Shown here: piece by piece, positions 1-10,960 of the stretch
Layout of the letters: each line of letters opens with the position of its first letter
How positions within the stretch are numbered: position 1 is the first letter of the stretch
Assembly (NCBI RefSeq): GCF_030445035.2
Contig: NC_080680.1
Coordinates: 119,438,228-119,502,227, forward strand
Origin: Dasypus novemcinctus
Lineage: Eukaryota > Chordata > Mammalia > Cingulata > Dasypodidae
Reading direction: 5' to 3'
Length of the DNA stretch: 64,000 bases
Notes under the pieces: model-generated
Told to the model about the DNA's origin: nothing
Seen by the model: the letters and a program-made list of their open reading frames with translations, nothing else
The model's database searches: none
Made by a program: the position numbers and the translations under genes

Positions 1-240
1 AGAGTTTTCCCTACATTGAAGTTTCAACCACATACCCGCGAATCTCCAGTGTTCACCTACTGCCTCCCATAACTCTACTCCAGTTCCATGGAGCATCCAA
101 CCCACCCTCCCCAACCTACCCCCCTGTCAACCTTGCATGACCCAACCCAATAGTATCTCTACACCCCCAAAATATCCCTTCATCCAAGACCCAAGAGAAG
201 ATAATACAAAAATAATGTCTGTGTGTTCCCTATCCTAAAG
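1..240 (-). mobile_element. L1 3' UTR fragment
   Basis: This stretch aligns by eye with 52,165-52,390, which lies inside the 3' UTR of the minus-strand L1 at 50,165-53,695. Shared landmarks are the pyrimidine-rich start, a phrase reading TTTCAACCA, and the long C-rich run. It is therefore a piece of an L1 3' UTR lying on the minus strand and cut by the window edge. No coding capacity is present. Confidence 0.6.
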
Positions 241-261
241 TATCAGCTGGTTATTTGATGA

Positions 262-350
262 CCCTGTAGATCACTATTCTAAGGAGAAGTGGGTATCAAA
301 CCAGGGACCTCTTATATTCAAAGCAGAGACTACTCCACTGAGCTAAACTT
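262..350 (-). repeat. tRNA-derived SINE fragment (old)
   Basis: The reverse complement shows an A-box-like phrase (TTTAGCTCAGTGGAG) followed by a B-box-like phrase (GGTCCCTGGTTTGATACC), the internal promoter layout of tRNA-derived SINEs. A related copy lies at 2,698-2,770 on the + strand. It lacks a tRNA fold and a clean 3' end, so it is not called a tRNA gene. Confidence 0.5.
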
Positions 351-2220
351 TCTCTTTGGCTCTGTTAGCTAGAGAGCTATCCAGTCACTTTCTCTAGGGC
401 AAGTTTGACTCTTTGCAGTTTGGTAGATTCCTGCTGATTAGGATCCTGTCTGTCCCTGCCCCCTTTCTTTTATTGTTTTCTCTGCCAGGGCAGCAAGATG
501 CCATAGCCTGTGACATCGGATCCCCCCACACCTCTCCTGGTCAGGTTTAGTTCCCTTCTGAAATTCAAATGTGACCTTGGCATCTGAACTCACAACAGAG
601 AAATGTCTCAACCCTCTTCGAGACCTCCCCCTAATCCCAGGGAACCTTAAAAACGCCCTTGGAAGGCTACTAAGCACTTCCTACTGCCCACCTCCCTTAG
701 GGGAGTTGGAATTTTGACAATGTTCAGCACCAGACTTCATTTGCCTGACCTCATCCTCTTCCAGCCCAAGTTCCTGTCTTCCAGGTCTACTAGGTAAATC
801 AGGCTGCCTAGGCAGATTCACTCTCCCTCTTCCTGGGGTCACCTCTTGCCAGCTGGTATGCTCCCTAAAGTTCAAAGGGGCTCCAGGTAACCACATTCAC
901 AGAAAGGAAACCCCTCTTCACCCTTCCTCAGAACCCTCTTACTCCTGAAGAATGTTCCCTTCTGCTCAGTGGCTGGTGAGCATCAGTGGGTTCACAGCAG
1001 TACCTGCCCTTTCCAGCTACCAGGGTGAGAATTGTACAGTATTCCCTAGGGCTTTTTGTCTCTGTCCAGTTGTTTCTATCGACGACCTGAAGCCTCTTGC
1101 TCATTGGGTTCCCAAAAGAGCTCACTCAGGGTCTTGCCCCTTCTGAGTCATTTTTTGTGAGAGAGATGATGAGTGCTCCCTTAAACTGATGCCATCCTGC
1201 TGCTTCTCCACTTTCAGCTTCCTGCTCCCCTGCCTTTCTCTTTTTCTCTCTCTGAATCCATTCTGTTGATAATGGACTTGAGAAAAGAAAAATTAAGACC
1301 TATCCTAAATGGCCTAAATGAGATGAATCGCCCTTTAACAGAAACAACCTCATTAATAGGTCCTACTTACAATGGGTTCACACTCACAGGAATGGATTAA
1401 TTTTGAGAACATGTTTTTCTGGGGTATGTACAGCTTCATACCACCATAGATAGGTAAGTAGATTCTGGTGATATAGTGAAGGCTTGGGTTCAGGGTGCAA
1501 AAACAGGCAGGTATGTTCTGCTCAATTTTCCCTTCAGGACCTCAAAGTGAAATTGGGTAAAGTGGCAGGCAGAAAATTTTGGTGAATGATGATAGAAGGT
1601 TCCTGGTGAGTATCAGCACCATCAGACAATCCATGGCCCAAGTGCCCAAGAAGTTTCTAGGAAATTACAGACATGAGAGAATTATGTCTAAATTTTATTA
1701 ATTCTCTGTGAGTGGGTATGAAAACCATCCTTTTAGGAAATCAAAAGAAGTATCTAATTAAAACCCAAATAAAAAGATAATTAAAAACATGATTGATTCT
1801 ACAGGGGTAATGGCAGGAAACACAATAGCTGACCATCAGATTGAGAGCTCTTTTGGACCCTAGATTACTTCTGATGCCATCTCTCTCAAATTCATGGCTG
1901 AGTCCTCTTTACTCAGATCACCCCCACATGTTTCTCAGCTCTTTTAGTCTGGGATGAGATTTGAAATGGAGGCAAAGAAGGAAGGCAGACTTTAACCCTC
2001 CACTTTGTTAACAATTCAGCTGCTAAATTTCCTACTAAATAGCTTTGGTTGTGTGTGCATCAGGCCAGTCACAGAGTTGACAGGGAAAGAAAAAAAAGTC
2101 TAACAGGTTTTGGGGGAACAGAAAGGAAAGATTCCTAGGACATCCTCTCCACTCCCTCTCATTCTTTCTCTTTCTCTCTCCTTCCTCCCTGTTACTGGAA
2201 AAGGAAATGTCAAACACCAA
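351..2220. other. Non-repetitive stretch, GC-richer at 400-1,250
   Basis: I find no gene here. The first 850 bases are noticeably richer in G and C than the rest of this part of the window and contain only short ORFs with no recognisable protein. It could be an unrecognised LTR or other old repeat. From 1,250 to 2,220 the DNA is AT-rich and featureless. Confidence 0.4.
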
Positions 2221-2284
2221 GATATTTAAAAAGTGTGTGTGTGGGGGGGGGGGGGGAGAGTCCAAGAAAGATGGCATCATTGTA

Positions 2285-2375
2285 GGTGGGCACACACAGC
2301 AAATGGACACAGAGCAGACAAAAAGGAGGGGTAGGAGGGGAGGGGAGAGAAATAAATAAAAAATAAATCTTTGGG
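2285..2375 (+). repeat. DAS-type SINE, 3' portion
   Basis: The phrase CACACAGCAAATGGACACAG followed by a G-rich run, GGGGAGAGAAATAAATAAA and ATAAATCTTT matches the 3' half of the complete SINEs at 7,182 and 38,561. The 5' tRNA-like head is absent. A G-tract of 13-14 bases precedes it at about 2,245. Confidence 0.65.
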
Positions 2376-2697
2376 GAAAAGAAAAAGAGCTCAAGCTTTT
2401 CAAAAGCCTATTTAGGGTTCCCTGGGAGGAAGAGGGTCAAGAGTGGTTTCTTTGTGGTGAGTTTGGACAGCTGAGGACTCTCTGAATCTCAGAAGGGATC
2501 TGACCTCACTAGGAGAGGGGAGGGGAGATCCTCTCAGATAGGCTGTCACCCCCAGTCATCCTGAGAGAGAAAGCAATTAGAATAGAGAGGGCGATGGGAC
2601 AGACAGGCTTCTATTCAGCAGGACTGGGCAAACTGCTAAGATTCTAATTTACCTGAGGGAAAGTGTGTGAATAGCTTTCTGAAAGGCTAACTAACCT

Positions 2698-2770
2698 CAG
2701 GAGAAAGTTTAGCTCAGAGTAGAAATTCCTGCCTTGAATATATGAGGACCCTGGTTCAATTCCTGGCTCT
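2698..2770 (+). repeat. tRNA-derived SINE head (old)
   Basis: AGTTTAGCTCAGAGTAG and CCCTGGTTCAATTCCTGGCT stand at A-box and B-box spacing. This is the same family as the copy at 262-350 but in the opposite orientation. Confidence 0.45.
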
Positions 2771-2771
2771 T

Positions 2772-2819
2772 CAGACATAAAACTGATACTAATGTCAGAC
2801 ATAAAGCTGATACTAATGT
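2772..2819. repeat. 24-bp tandem duplication (two copies)
   Basis: A 24-bp unit beginning CAGACATAAA occurs twice head to tail (2,772-2,795 and 2,796-2,819) with one substitution. It directly follows the tRNA-like head. Confidence 0.8.
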
Positions 2820-3036
2820 TAATATAAGCATTCTTTTTGTATTAGCCTATTATGGAGCTCTTATTTTTCTTTTAAAAAGTTTCTTTTTAAAAAATTCAAC
2901 TTAGTTTACTTGAAAAAAAACCCAGTTCAAAACCTGCAGAGGAATAAAAAAAAAAACTGCAGCAGTCAGGCTGCAGGATGATTGATTAATGAACACCAAC
3001 AGACTGAGAAGCTCCTTATGGGTCCAGGAAGGACTG

Positions 3037-3565
3037 TTTTTCATTTTTTCATTTTTTCATTTTTTATTCTTTTTTTAATCTTTCTTTCTCCATTTTTAAA
3101 AAATAGGTCCTCCTCTTTCCCTTTCTTTTTTCCCTTTTTTTCATTTACTGATTGTGTCAACCTATGCTATTTCTTTTATTTGTCTTTCTATTTTTGTTTA
3201 CTGTTGTTGTTCATTTCACCTCTTTTTGTTGGTTTTCAATTTTCCTTGTTTTTATTTCTCTCTCATTTTTTCTGTTTTCTTTTTTCACTTTTTAATTCTT
3301 TTTCTCTTTTCTTTTCACTTTCCCTCTCTTCTCATCATTCTGGCCTTTTAATTCATTCAATATATATTCTGTTTCTCATTTCATTGTTTCTGTTCTGCTT
3401 CTTTATTCTTATTCCTCTTGTATGTCTATCTTGAGTTATTTATTCATTCTCCTAGGTCTTATATGGTTCCTCTTCTATCTCTTATTATTATTATTACTTT
3501 CATCTTTTTTCTCTTCTTACCTCTTTCTAATCCTCTGGTCCTAATGTTTTGTTTTTTTTTTCTCA
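3037..3565. repeat. Polypyrimidine (T/C-rich) tract of about 530 bp
   Basis: The + strand here is almost entirely T and C, with repeated CATTTTTT and TTTCTTTT motifs. The long open frame across it reads as Phe/Leu/Ser-rich low complexity and is not a protein signal. It lies just upstream of the L1 ORF1 remnant, so it could be a decayed L1 5' region or an independent low-complexity tract. Confidence 0.6.
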
Positions 3566-3739
3566 AGGGAACTTAGACAACAGAAAGGAAATATAATAAA
3601 AGGAATGGAGTGTCAAAGTGAAAATTTACTTCACTCATAAAAATAAAACCAAAATAAAACCCTAGAGTAGAAAGAAAAGCAAAACAGCTGAATAAACCCA
3701 TCAAGATAAACACATGCCTAAAAGAAAAAAGTCATCTTA

Positions 3740-4690
3740 ATAAAAAGGAAGACATGGCCCAGACAAATGAGCAACGTGAAAAACAGGAGGACATGTAGAA
3801 CACGGAACAACTAAATAGAGATGTCCAAACAAATATCATGAATCAACTTAATGAAGTAAAGGAAGAGATTAAGGATATTAAGAAAACACTGGGAGAATAA
3901 CACACTGAAGAAATTATAAATGTACATTAAAAAATTACAGATATGATGGTGATGGATGGCACAATGCATGATATAAAAAATACACTGGAAGCATATAGCA
4001 GCAAATTTGGACAGGCAGAGGAAAGAATCAGTGATGTGGAAGACAGTACAGCTGAATTCAAACAGATAGTTGAACAGAGAGATAAATAGATAGTGAAAAA
4101 CCAGCAGGGACTTAGGGACTTGAATGACAACATGAAACACACAAACATAAACATTGCAAGAATCCCAGAGGGAGAAGAGGAAGAAAAGGAGAAAGGAGAG
4201 TTGGAAGAAATAATAGCTGAAAATTTCTTAACCCAATTGAGGAAAATAGACTTACATGTTCAGGAAGCACAGAAACCACAGAGCACCCCAAACAATATAA
4301 ATCCTAACAGGCCTACTCCAAGACATATTCTTTCCAAAATGTCCAATGCTCAAAACAGAGAGACTACTGAAAGCATCAAGAGAAAAGAGATCCATCATAT
4401 ACAAGGGAGGTTCAATAAGATTAAGGGCTGATTTCTCATCTGGAGGCAAGAAGGCAGTGGTATGCCTTTGTAAGGTGTTGAAAGAAAAAACTTCCAGCCA
4501 AGAATTCTCTATCCAACAAAACTGAGATTCAAAATATTCACAAATAAAAAGAAATTAAGAGAGTTTGTCAATAAGAAGTCTGCCCTGCAAGAAATACTAA
4601 AGGGAGTTCTTCAGGTTGAAAGGACTAAACAGGATAGAGAGAGTTGGAGGAGAGTGAGAGAACAACTAAAAAGATTGAAAAAAAGAAATA
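3740..4690 (+). pseudogene. L1 ORF1 (RNA-binding protein) remnant
   Basis: ORF1p is the L1 nucleic-acid chaperone that coats L1 RNA in the cytoplasmic ribonucleoprotein. The best preserved part is an open frame at 4,093-4,431. It contains IPEGEEEEKEKGELE-type acidic sequence, then IIAENF and RPTPRHIL, which match the conserved core of L1 ORF1 as I know it. The DNA beyond this, including AGAATTCTCTATCCAACAAA, resembles the C-terminal part of L1 ORF1. A TAG at 3,796, further stops and frameshifts mean it cannot make a full protein. Confidence 0.7.
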
Positions 4691-5860
4691 AAAAAACCAT
4701 ATGGCTTGCATAAACCTAAAGAAAATATGACTAATATAAGTAATTCTTTGGCAGTAATAACACTGAATGTTAATGGATTAAACTCTCCAGGCAAGAGACA
4801 CAGAATGGCAAAATGGATGAGGAATTATGATCCATCTATAAGTTGTCTACAAGAAACTCGCCTTATACACAGGGATCAAGGAGGCTGAAAGTGAATGGTT
4901 GGAAAACAGTTTTGTATACAAATAGTAACCAAAAAAAGGGCAAGAGTAGCTATACTGATATCAGACAAAATAGACTTTAAATGCAAAACTATTTTTAGAG
5001 ACAAAAAGGCCACTATATAAAAAATAAAGGTGATAATATATCAAGAAGAAAGAAAAATCATAAACATGTATGCATCTAACCCCAGTGCCTCAAAATACAT
5101 GAGGTAAAGACTGGAAAAACTTAGTGGAGAAATAGATGCCTCCAGCAATTATTATCAGGGACTTTAATACACCATTATCACCATTACAATATAATATCTC
5201 AACAGAGACTAAATAAAGAATCAAAGACCTTGAATAATATATTAGAGGATTTGTACATAATAGAATATACAGAACATTACATCCAAATACAGCTGGATAT
5301 ACAGTCTTCTCAAATGAACATGGATCATTCTCCAAGAGAGACCACATGCTATCCATAGAACAACTCTCAATGAGTTCAGAAAGATTGAAATTATATAAAG
5401 TAATTTCTCTGATCACAATGGAATGAAACTGGAAATCTGTAAGGGACAGAGAAACAGATTAGGCACAAAGATATGGAAGTTAAAAAACACACTCTTAGAA
5501 AATCAGTGGGTCAAGGAGGAAATTGTAAAAGAAATCAGTAACTACCTTAAAATGAATGAAAATGACAGCACAATGTATCAATACAAATGCAGTGCACAGA
5601 AAGATGTAACAAGGGAGAAATTCATAGCCATAAATGCATATATTAAAATGAAGAAAGAGCTAAAATCGAAGACCTAATTGCACAAAAGAACAATGAACTA
5701 AACCCAAAGGAAGTAAAAAGAAAAAAATAACAAAGATTAGGGAAGAGCTAAATGAAATTGAAAATAAGCACTAGAAAATTAAACAAAACCAAAGCAGATT
5801 CTTTGAGAAGATTAATATAATTGTCAAACCCTTAGCTAGACTAACAAATTTAAAAAAAGA

Positions 5861-5966
5861 GATGCAAATGAGGAAGGGGATATCACCACTGATCCCACAG
5901 AAAAAAGAGAGAAGATGCAAATGAGCGAAAGGCATATCATCACTGATCCCACAGAAATAAAGTGTA
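5861..5966. repeat. 53-bp tandem duplication inside L1 ORF2
   Basis: GATGCAAATGAG and, further on, ACTGATCCCACAGAAA recur at 5,861-5,913 and 5,914-5,966 with several substitutions. The duplication is within the old ORF2 and keeps neither frame intact. Confidence 0.7.
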
Positions 5967-7181
5967 TCATAAGAAGATACTTTGGAAAATTGGATGCCAA
6001 CAAGATAGATAATTTAGAGAAAATGGACAATTTCCTAGAAACACACAAGCAGCCTACATTGACAAAAGAAGAAATTGATTAACTCAACAGACCTATCACA
6101 AGTAAAGATATTGAAGTAGTCATCAAAAACTTCCAACTAAGGAGAGCCCAGGACCAGATGGCTTCACAGGTGAATTTTCCCAAACACTCTGGAAGGAACT
6201 AACACCAATCCTGCTTAAACTCTTCCAAAAAATAGAAGTGGAGGAGACTTGCCTAACTCATTCTATTATGCCAACATCACTCTAATACCAAAGCCAGCAA
6301 AGATGCCATGAGAAAGGAAAACCTATAGACCATTCTCTGTAATGAAACTAGATGCTAAAATTCTCAACAAAATACTTGCTAATCGTATTTAACAACATAT
6401 CAAATGAATTATACACCATGACCAAGTTGGTTTCATCCCTTGTATGCAAGGATGGTTCAACATAAGAAAATCAATCAATGTAACACACCACATATACAGA
6501 TCAAAAGAAAAAAATCACATGATCATCTCTCTAGATGCAGAAAAACCATTCTACAAAATATAGCACTCTTGTTTGATAAAAACACTTCAAAACATAGGAA
6601 CAGAAGAAAACTTATCAACATGATAAAGGATACGTGTGAACAACCCACAGGTAACAACATAGTCAATAGTGAAATCCTAAAAGCTTTCCCTCTAGATCAG
6701 GAAAAAGACAACCATACCCAATGTCACCACTCTAATTTAACATTGTGTTAGAATTATTTGCACAAGTAATTAAGCAAGAAAGAGATATAAAAGGCATCCA
6801 AATTGTAAAGGAAGAGGTAAAAATTTCAGTATTTGCAGATCTTATGATCATATACTTCAAAAGCTGTGAAATCTACATCAAAGTTTCTAGAGCCTATAAA
6901 TGAGTTCAATAAAGTGGCAGTTTATAAGATTAATGTGCAAAACTCAGGTGTATTTCTATACACCAATAATGAGCAATCTGAGGAGGACATCGAGAAAAAA
7001 AATCCCATTTACAATATCAACTACAAGAATCTAATACCTTGGAATAAATTTAACTAAAGCTGTAAATGACTGGCACACAGACAACTACACAAAACTGTTA
7101 AGGAAATTAAAGAAGACCTTAATAAATGGAAGAATATTCCCTGTTCATGGAGAGGAAAACTAAACATCATTAAGATGTCTA

Positions 7182-7602
7182 GCAGTGGACTTGGCCCAGT
7201 GGTTAGGGTGTCCATCTACCACATGGGAGGTCCGTGGTTCAAACCCCAGGCCTCCTTGACCCATGTGGAGCTGGTCCATGTGCAGTGCTGATGCGCACAA
7301 GGAGTGCCCTGCCATGCACGGGTGTCCCCCATGTAGGGGAGCCCCACGCGCAAGGAGTGAGCCCCATAAGGAGAGCTGCCCAGCATGAAAGAAAGTGCAG
7401 CCTGCCCAGGAATGGTGCCACCCACACAGAGAGCTGACACAACAAGATGATGCAACAAAAAGAGGCACAGATTCCTATGCCACTGACAACAACAGAAGCG
7501 GACAAAGAAGATGCAGCAAATAGACACAGAGAACAGACAACCGGAGTGGGGGGGGGGAGGGGAGAGAAATAAATAAATAAATAAATCTTTTTAAAAAAAA
7601 AA
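7182..7602 (+). repeat. DAS-type tRNA-derived SINE, complete
   Basis: The head carries A-box-like (GGCCCAGTGGTTAGGGTG) and B-box-like (GGTTCAAACC) motifs. The body has the family phrases AGCTGACACAACAAGATGAT and GACACAGAGAACAGACAA, then a G-run, GGGGAGAGAAATAAATAAA and an A-tail. It is flanked by the 10-bp duplication AAGATGTCTA at 7,172-7,181 and 7,603-7,612, which shows L1-driven insertion into L1 ORF2. This family is the main clue to a xenarthran host. Confidence 0.9.
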
Positions 7603-7881
7603 AAGATGTCTACCCTATCCAAACTGATTTATAGATTTCGCAATCCCAATGAAAATTACCTCAGCATTTTTTTTTTACTGAATTGGAAAAGCTACTTATG
7701 AAATTTGTTTGGAAAGGTAACAGGCCCCAAATAGCCAAAGACATATGAAAAAGAAAAATGAAACTGGAGAAATGATACTATCTGACTTTAAAACATACTA
7801 CAAAGCTACAGTGGTCAAAATTGAATGGTATTGGCACAAGGATAGACATACCAACTAATGGAACTGAATCGAAAATTCTGA

Positions 7882-8304
7882 GGGAAGTGGATTTGGCCCA
7901 CCAGATAGGGCATCCACCTACCACATGAGAAGTCCAAGGTTCAAACCCATGGCCTTCTGACCTGTGTGATGAGCTGGCCCACACGCAGTGCTGATGCGCG
8001 CAAGGAATGCTGTGCCACACAGAGGTGTCCCCCATGAAGGGGATCCCCACACGCAAGAAGTGCGCCCCATAAGGAGAGACGCCCAGTGTGTAAAAACCGC
8101 AACCTGCCTAGGAATGGCATGACACACACAGAAAGCTGATGCAGCAAGATGAAGCAACAAAAAGAGACACAGATTCCGGGTGCCACTGACAAGAATACAA
8201 GCAGACACAGAACACACAGTGAATGGACACAGAGAGCAGACAACTGGGGGGGAGGGGGCGGGTAAGGGGAGAGAAATAAATAAAAAATAAATCTTTTAAA
8301 AAAG
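7882..8304 (+). repeat. DAS-type tRNA-derived SINE, complete
   Basis: Same architecture as the copy at 7,182: tRNA-like head (ATTTGGCCCACCAGATAGGG, GGTTCAAACC), long tRNA-unrelated body, G-run and ATAAATCTTTT tail. The flanks share TTCTGA (7,876-7,881 and 8,305-8,310), and the L1 ORF2 sequence continues on the far side. Short ORFs on both strands across this region are by-products of the SINE. Confidence 0.88.
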
Positions 8305-9509
8305 TTCTGATATACATCCTTGCATATACAGTCAACTGATATTTGACAACGCCAATGTGCCCATTCAAATGGGAGAGAATTGCCTCTCTAACAAAGGTGC
8401 TTGGAAAACAGTATATCCATATCCAAAGAATGAAAGAGGATCACCATCTCATGTCCTATACAAAACTTAAGTCAAGAGGAATCAAAGATCTAAATATAAG
8501 AGCCAAGACCATAAAAATCTTGAAATATAATATAGGGAAGCATCTATAGGATCTTGTATTAGGAAATTATTTCATGGACTTCAGATCCAAAGCACAAGCA
8601 GTGAAAGAAAAAATAGATTAAAAGGACCTCCTCAAAATTAAAACCTTTTGCACCTCAAAGGAGTTTGTCAAGAAAGTGAAAAGGCAGCCTACTCAATGGG
8701 AGAAAATATTTGGTAACCATATATCTAATAGGGGTCTATCAGCACATATAAAGAAATCCTATACCTCAAAATTAAAAAGACAAACGACCCATTTTAAAAA
8801 TGGGCAAGTGGTTTGAATAGACACTTCTCCAAAGAAGGAATAAAAATGGCTAAAAAGCACATGAAAAATTGCTCAACATCATAGCTATTAGGGAAATGCA
8901 AATCAAAACTATAATGAGATACCATCTTACAACCATTAGACAGGTGGCTATTAAAAAAGCCAAGGACTATAGTGTTGGAGAGGATGTGGAGGAACAGGAA
9001 CCATTATTCATTGCTGGTGGGAATGCAGAATGATGCAGCCATTGTGAAGGACAGTTTGGCAATTCCTCAGGAGTCTAACTATAGAACAGCCATATGTTCC
9101 AGCAATTCCACTGCTGGGTATACACCCAGAATAATTGAAAGCAAGGACACGGACACATAAATGCACACTAATGTTTACAGCAGCATTATTCATTATCACT
9201 AAATGTTTGAAACAACCCAAATGCCCATCACCAGAATCAATAAACAAATTGTTTATACATACAATGGAATATTACTCATCTGTAAGAAAGAAACAGTATA
9301 ACACATGGGATAATATGGATGAATCTTGAAAACCTTATGTTGAGTGAAGCAAGCCAGGCACTGAAGGACATATATTACTTGACCTCACTGGTATGAATTA
9401 AGCAAACTGAACAAATTCACAGAGTTAGAGTCTAAAGATAAGATTGCAGGAGATTGAAAGGGAGAAGAAAGTTGTAAACCAACGCCCATATGGGCAAAAT
9501 ATGATAAGG

Positions 9510-10024
9510 TGTGCGGCTGGGGCGGCTTGCACCCTGATGCTGACGGGGGGGTTTGGAGGGGTCAGACTAGAATGCAGTGGCGTCTGATGCTACGGCAGAC
9601 AGCATCAGAGGGGCTCTCAGGTGTGGAGGACGCACGGCGAGGGGAGGAAGAATGCCGCGGAGACCAGGTCTGTGCGCAAGTCCGGTTTATTGCGGAAGGG
9701 GACACAGCTTTATAGGGTTAGGGACTGCGTGGAGGGATTTGATAGGTGCGGGCGGGTACTGCTTCCTGATAGGTGATTGTAAGCGGTTGCTAGGCAGAGG
9801 GCTGGCTGAGAGGTTTGGAATAGGGGAGGGGAAAGGGGGAGTGAGAGCTGGCCGGATGTTGGGCTAGGCGGGAGATAAAAAGGGGGAGGGCAGCGCCGGC
9901 CAGCCGTTAGCAGCAAAGGCCTAGTCAGGCGTGGTCACCTTATCTAGGCCCAGTGGGCAGAGGCGGTATCACTTCTTGCCGCACCGTTTGCTACTGTGGC
10001 AAGCCGGGCACCCTTCCTCCCACA
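9510..10024 (-). mobile_element. Solo LTR of an endogenous retrovirus (515 bp)
   Basis: On the minus strand the block begins TGTGGGAGG and ends CCGCACA, so it has TG...CA ends. It is flanked by the 4-bp duplication AAGG (9,506-9,509 and 10,025-10,028). A TATA-like box lies at 9,709-9,714 and AATAAA at 9,686-9,691, both on the minus strand. The sequence around AATAAA (CCGCAATAAA) is shared with the provirus LTRs at 41,744 and 46,253, so the families are probably related though otherwise diverged. It interrupts the 3' UTR of the L1. A 4-bp duplication is usual for gammaretroviruses. Confidence 0.78.
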
Positions 10025-10740
10025 AAGGTGGAAGGGTATAGTTGTTCAGTGGAGGGGCATGACAGTGATGCAGTGACACTATTGGGTTGGGTGGTCCTAG
10101 TTTGTTAGGTTTCTAGGGTGTGGAGGGTGTTTGGATAGTCCATGTAACTGGAGGAACAGTTGGGAGATGGAGCAGGTGAATACGGAATTTGCAGGTTTGT
10201 GGTTGAAACTACAACATTGAGAATGTTCTTTTGACAATATGGCAGGTGAGGGTTATTCGTTTCAGATGTTGTTTGTAGGTGGCATTTGGGACCGGTGCAC
10301 CTGAACAGGCTTCTGGGGAGTGTTTGAGTATTCATCTTGTCTTAGTGTGTTGTTGTATCAGTGGGTGGATAGCCACATAATGAACAGGAATGTGTTGGGC
10401 TCCCATCCTGGGAAGTCTGGCTGTATTCTCAGATAGAGGGATGGGAGTCTCTCAAGAGCCAAGGCAGTGCCTAATAGAGGAAAACAGACCAGTATGTCAA
10501 GTCTTCATTGTTGTTGCAAGTGCCTATGAATCTTGTTCTTCAAGGAGTGAAGCTTGGTGGTTGCTGTGGGTCCTGAAGGGAGGGAAAGGGAATAAGAGAA
10601 TAGATGGACCATGGGGCATTTGAGCAGCAATGAAAGTGTTCCACACAATCTTGCAATGATGGATACAAATCATGTTAAATTTCATCAAAATTTATAAGAG
10701 TGTATGGTCCAAAATGTAAACCATAGAAAGAGGTGACTAA

Positions 10741-10960
10741 TTGCTTGAGACACCTCCACTCCCTGCTTTCTTGCATCTCTCATTGTGGTTTTTCCTCCCC
10801 GCATCTCTTGTTATGTCATCTTGTTGTGTCAGCTCACCACACCTGTCTGCCATGCCAGAGCACTGTCTTCTTTAGGAGACAATGGAATCTGAACCAGTGA
10901 CCTCCCATGTGGTAGGAGGGAGCCCAGTCACCTGAGCCACATCCACTTCCCTAATTTCTT
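10741..10960 (-). repeat. Older DAS-type SINE fragment
   Basis: The reverse complement starts GGGAAGTGGATGTGGCTCAG and has ACCACATGGGAGGTCACTGG, the head of the DAS family, with a diverged body and no clear tail or duplication. It sits in the L1 3' UTR where the intact copy at 23,100-23,340 has none. Confidence 0.6.

Larger units (their letters stand above)
4730..9400 (+). pseudogene. L1 ORF2 (endonuclease / reverse transcriptase) remnant
   Basis: ORF2p nicks target DNA and copies L1 RNA. The frame starting at 4,706 contains ITLNVNGLNSPGKRHRMAKW and SCLQETRL, the start of the apurinic-type endonuclease domain. Later pieces carry PGPDGF-like coding DNA near 6,150 and DQVGF-like coding DNA near 6,420. 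The reverse-transcriptase catalytic box is at 6,832-6,843 and the C-terminal region at 8,800-9,330 includes TMEYYSSVRK. The catalytic FADD box reads F-A-D-L, so one of the metal-binding aspartates is lost. Stops, frameshifts, a 53-bp internal duplication (5,861-5,966) and two SINE insertions also disable it. Confidence 0.85.

Noticed and set aside
2982..3434. 150-codon Phe/Ser/Leu-rich ORF
   Set aside because: Low-complexity reading of the polypyrimidine tract with no protein-like features.
7182..7260. tRNA gene candidate at the SINE head
   Set aside because: A and B boxes are present, but the body, tail and target duplications show a SINE; no intact cloverleaf.
7160..8368. Cluster of 80-127-codon ORFs on both strands
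   Set aside because: They fall on the two DAS SINEs and share sequence with ORFs at 38,599-38,962 and 40,055-40,476.
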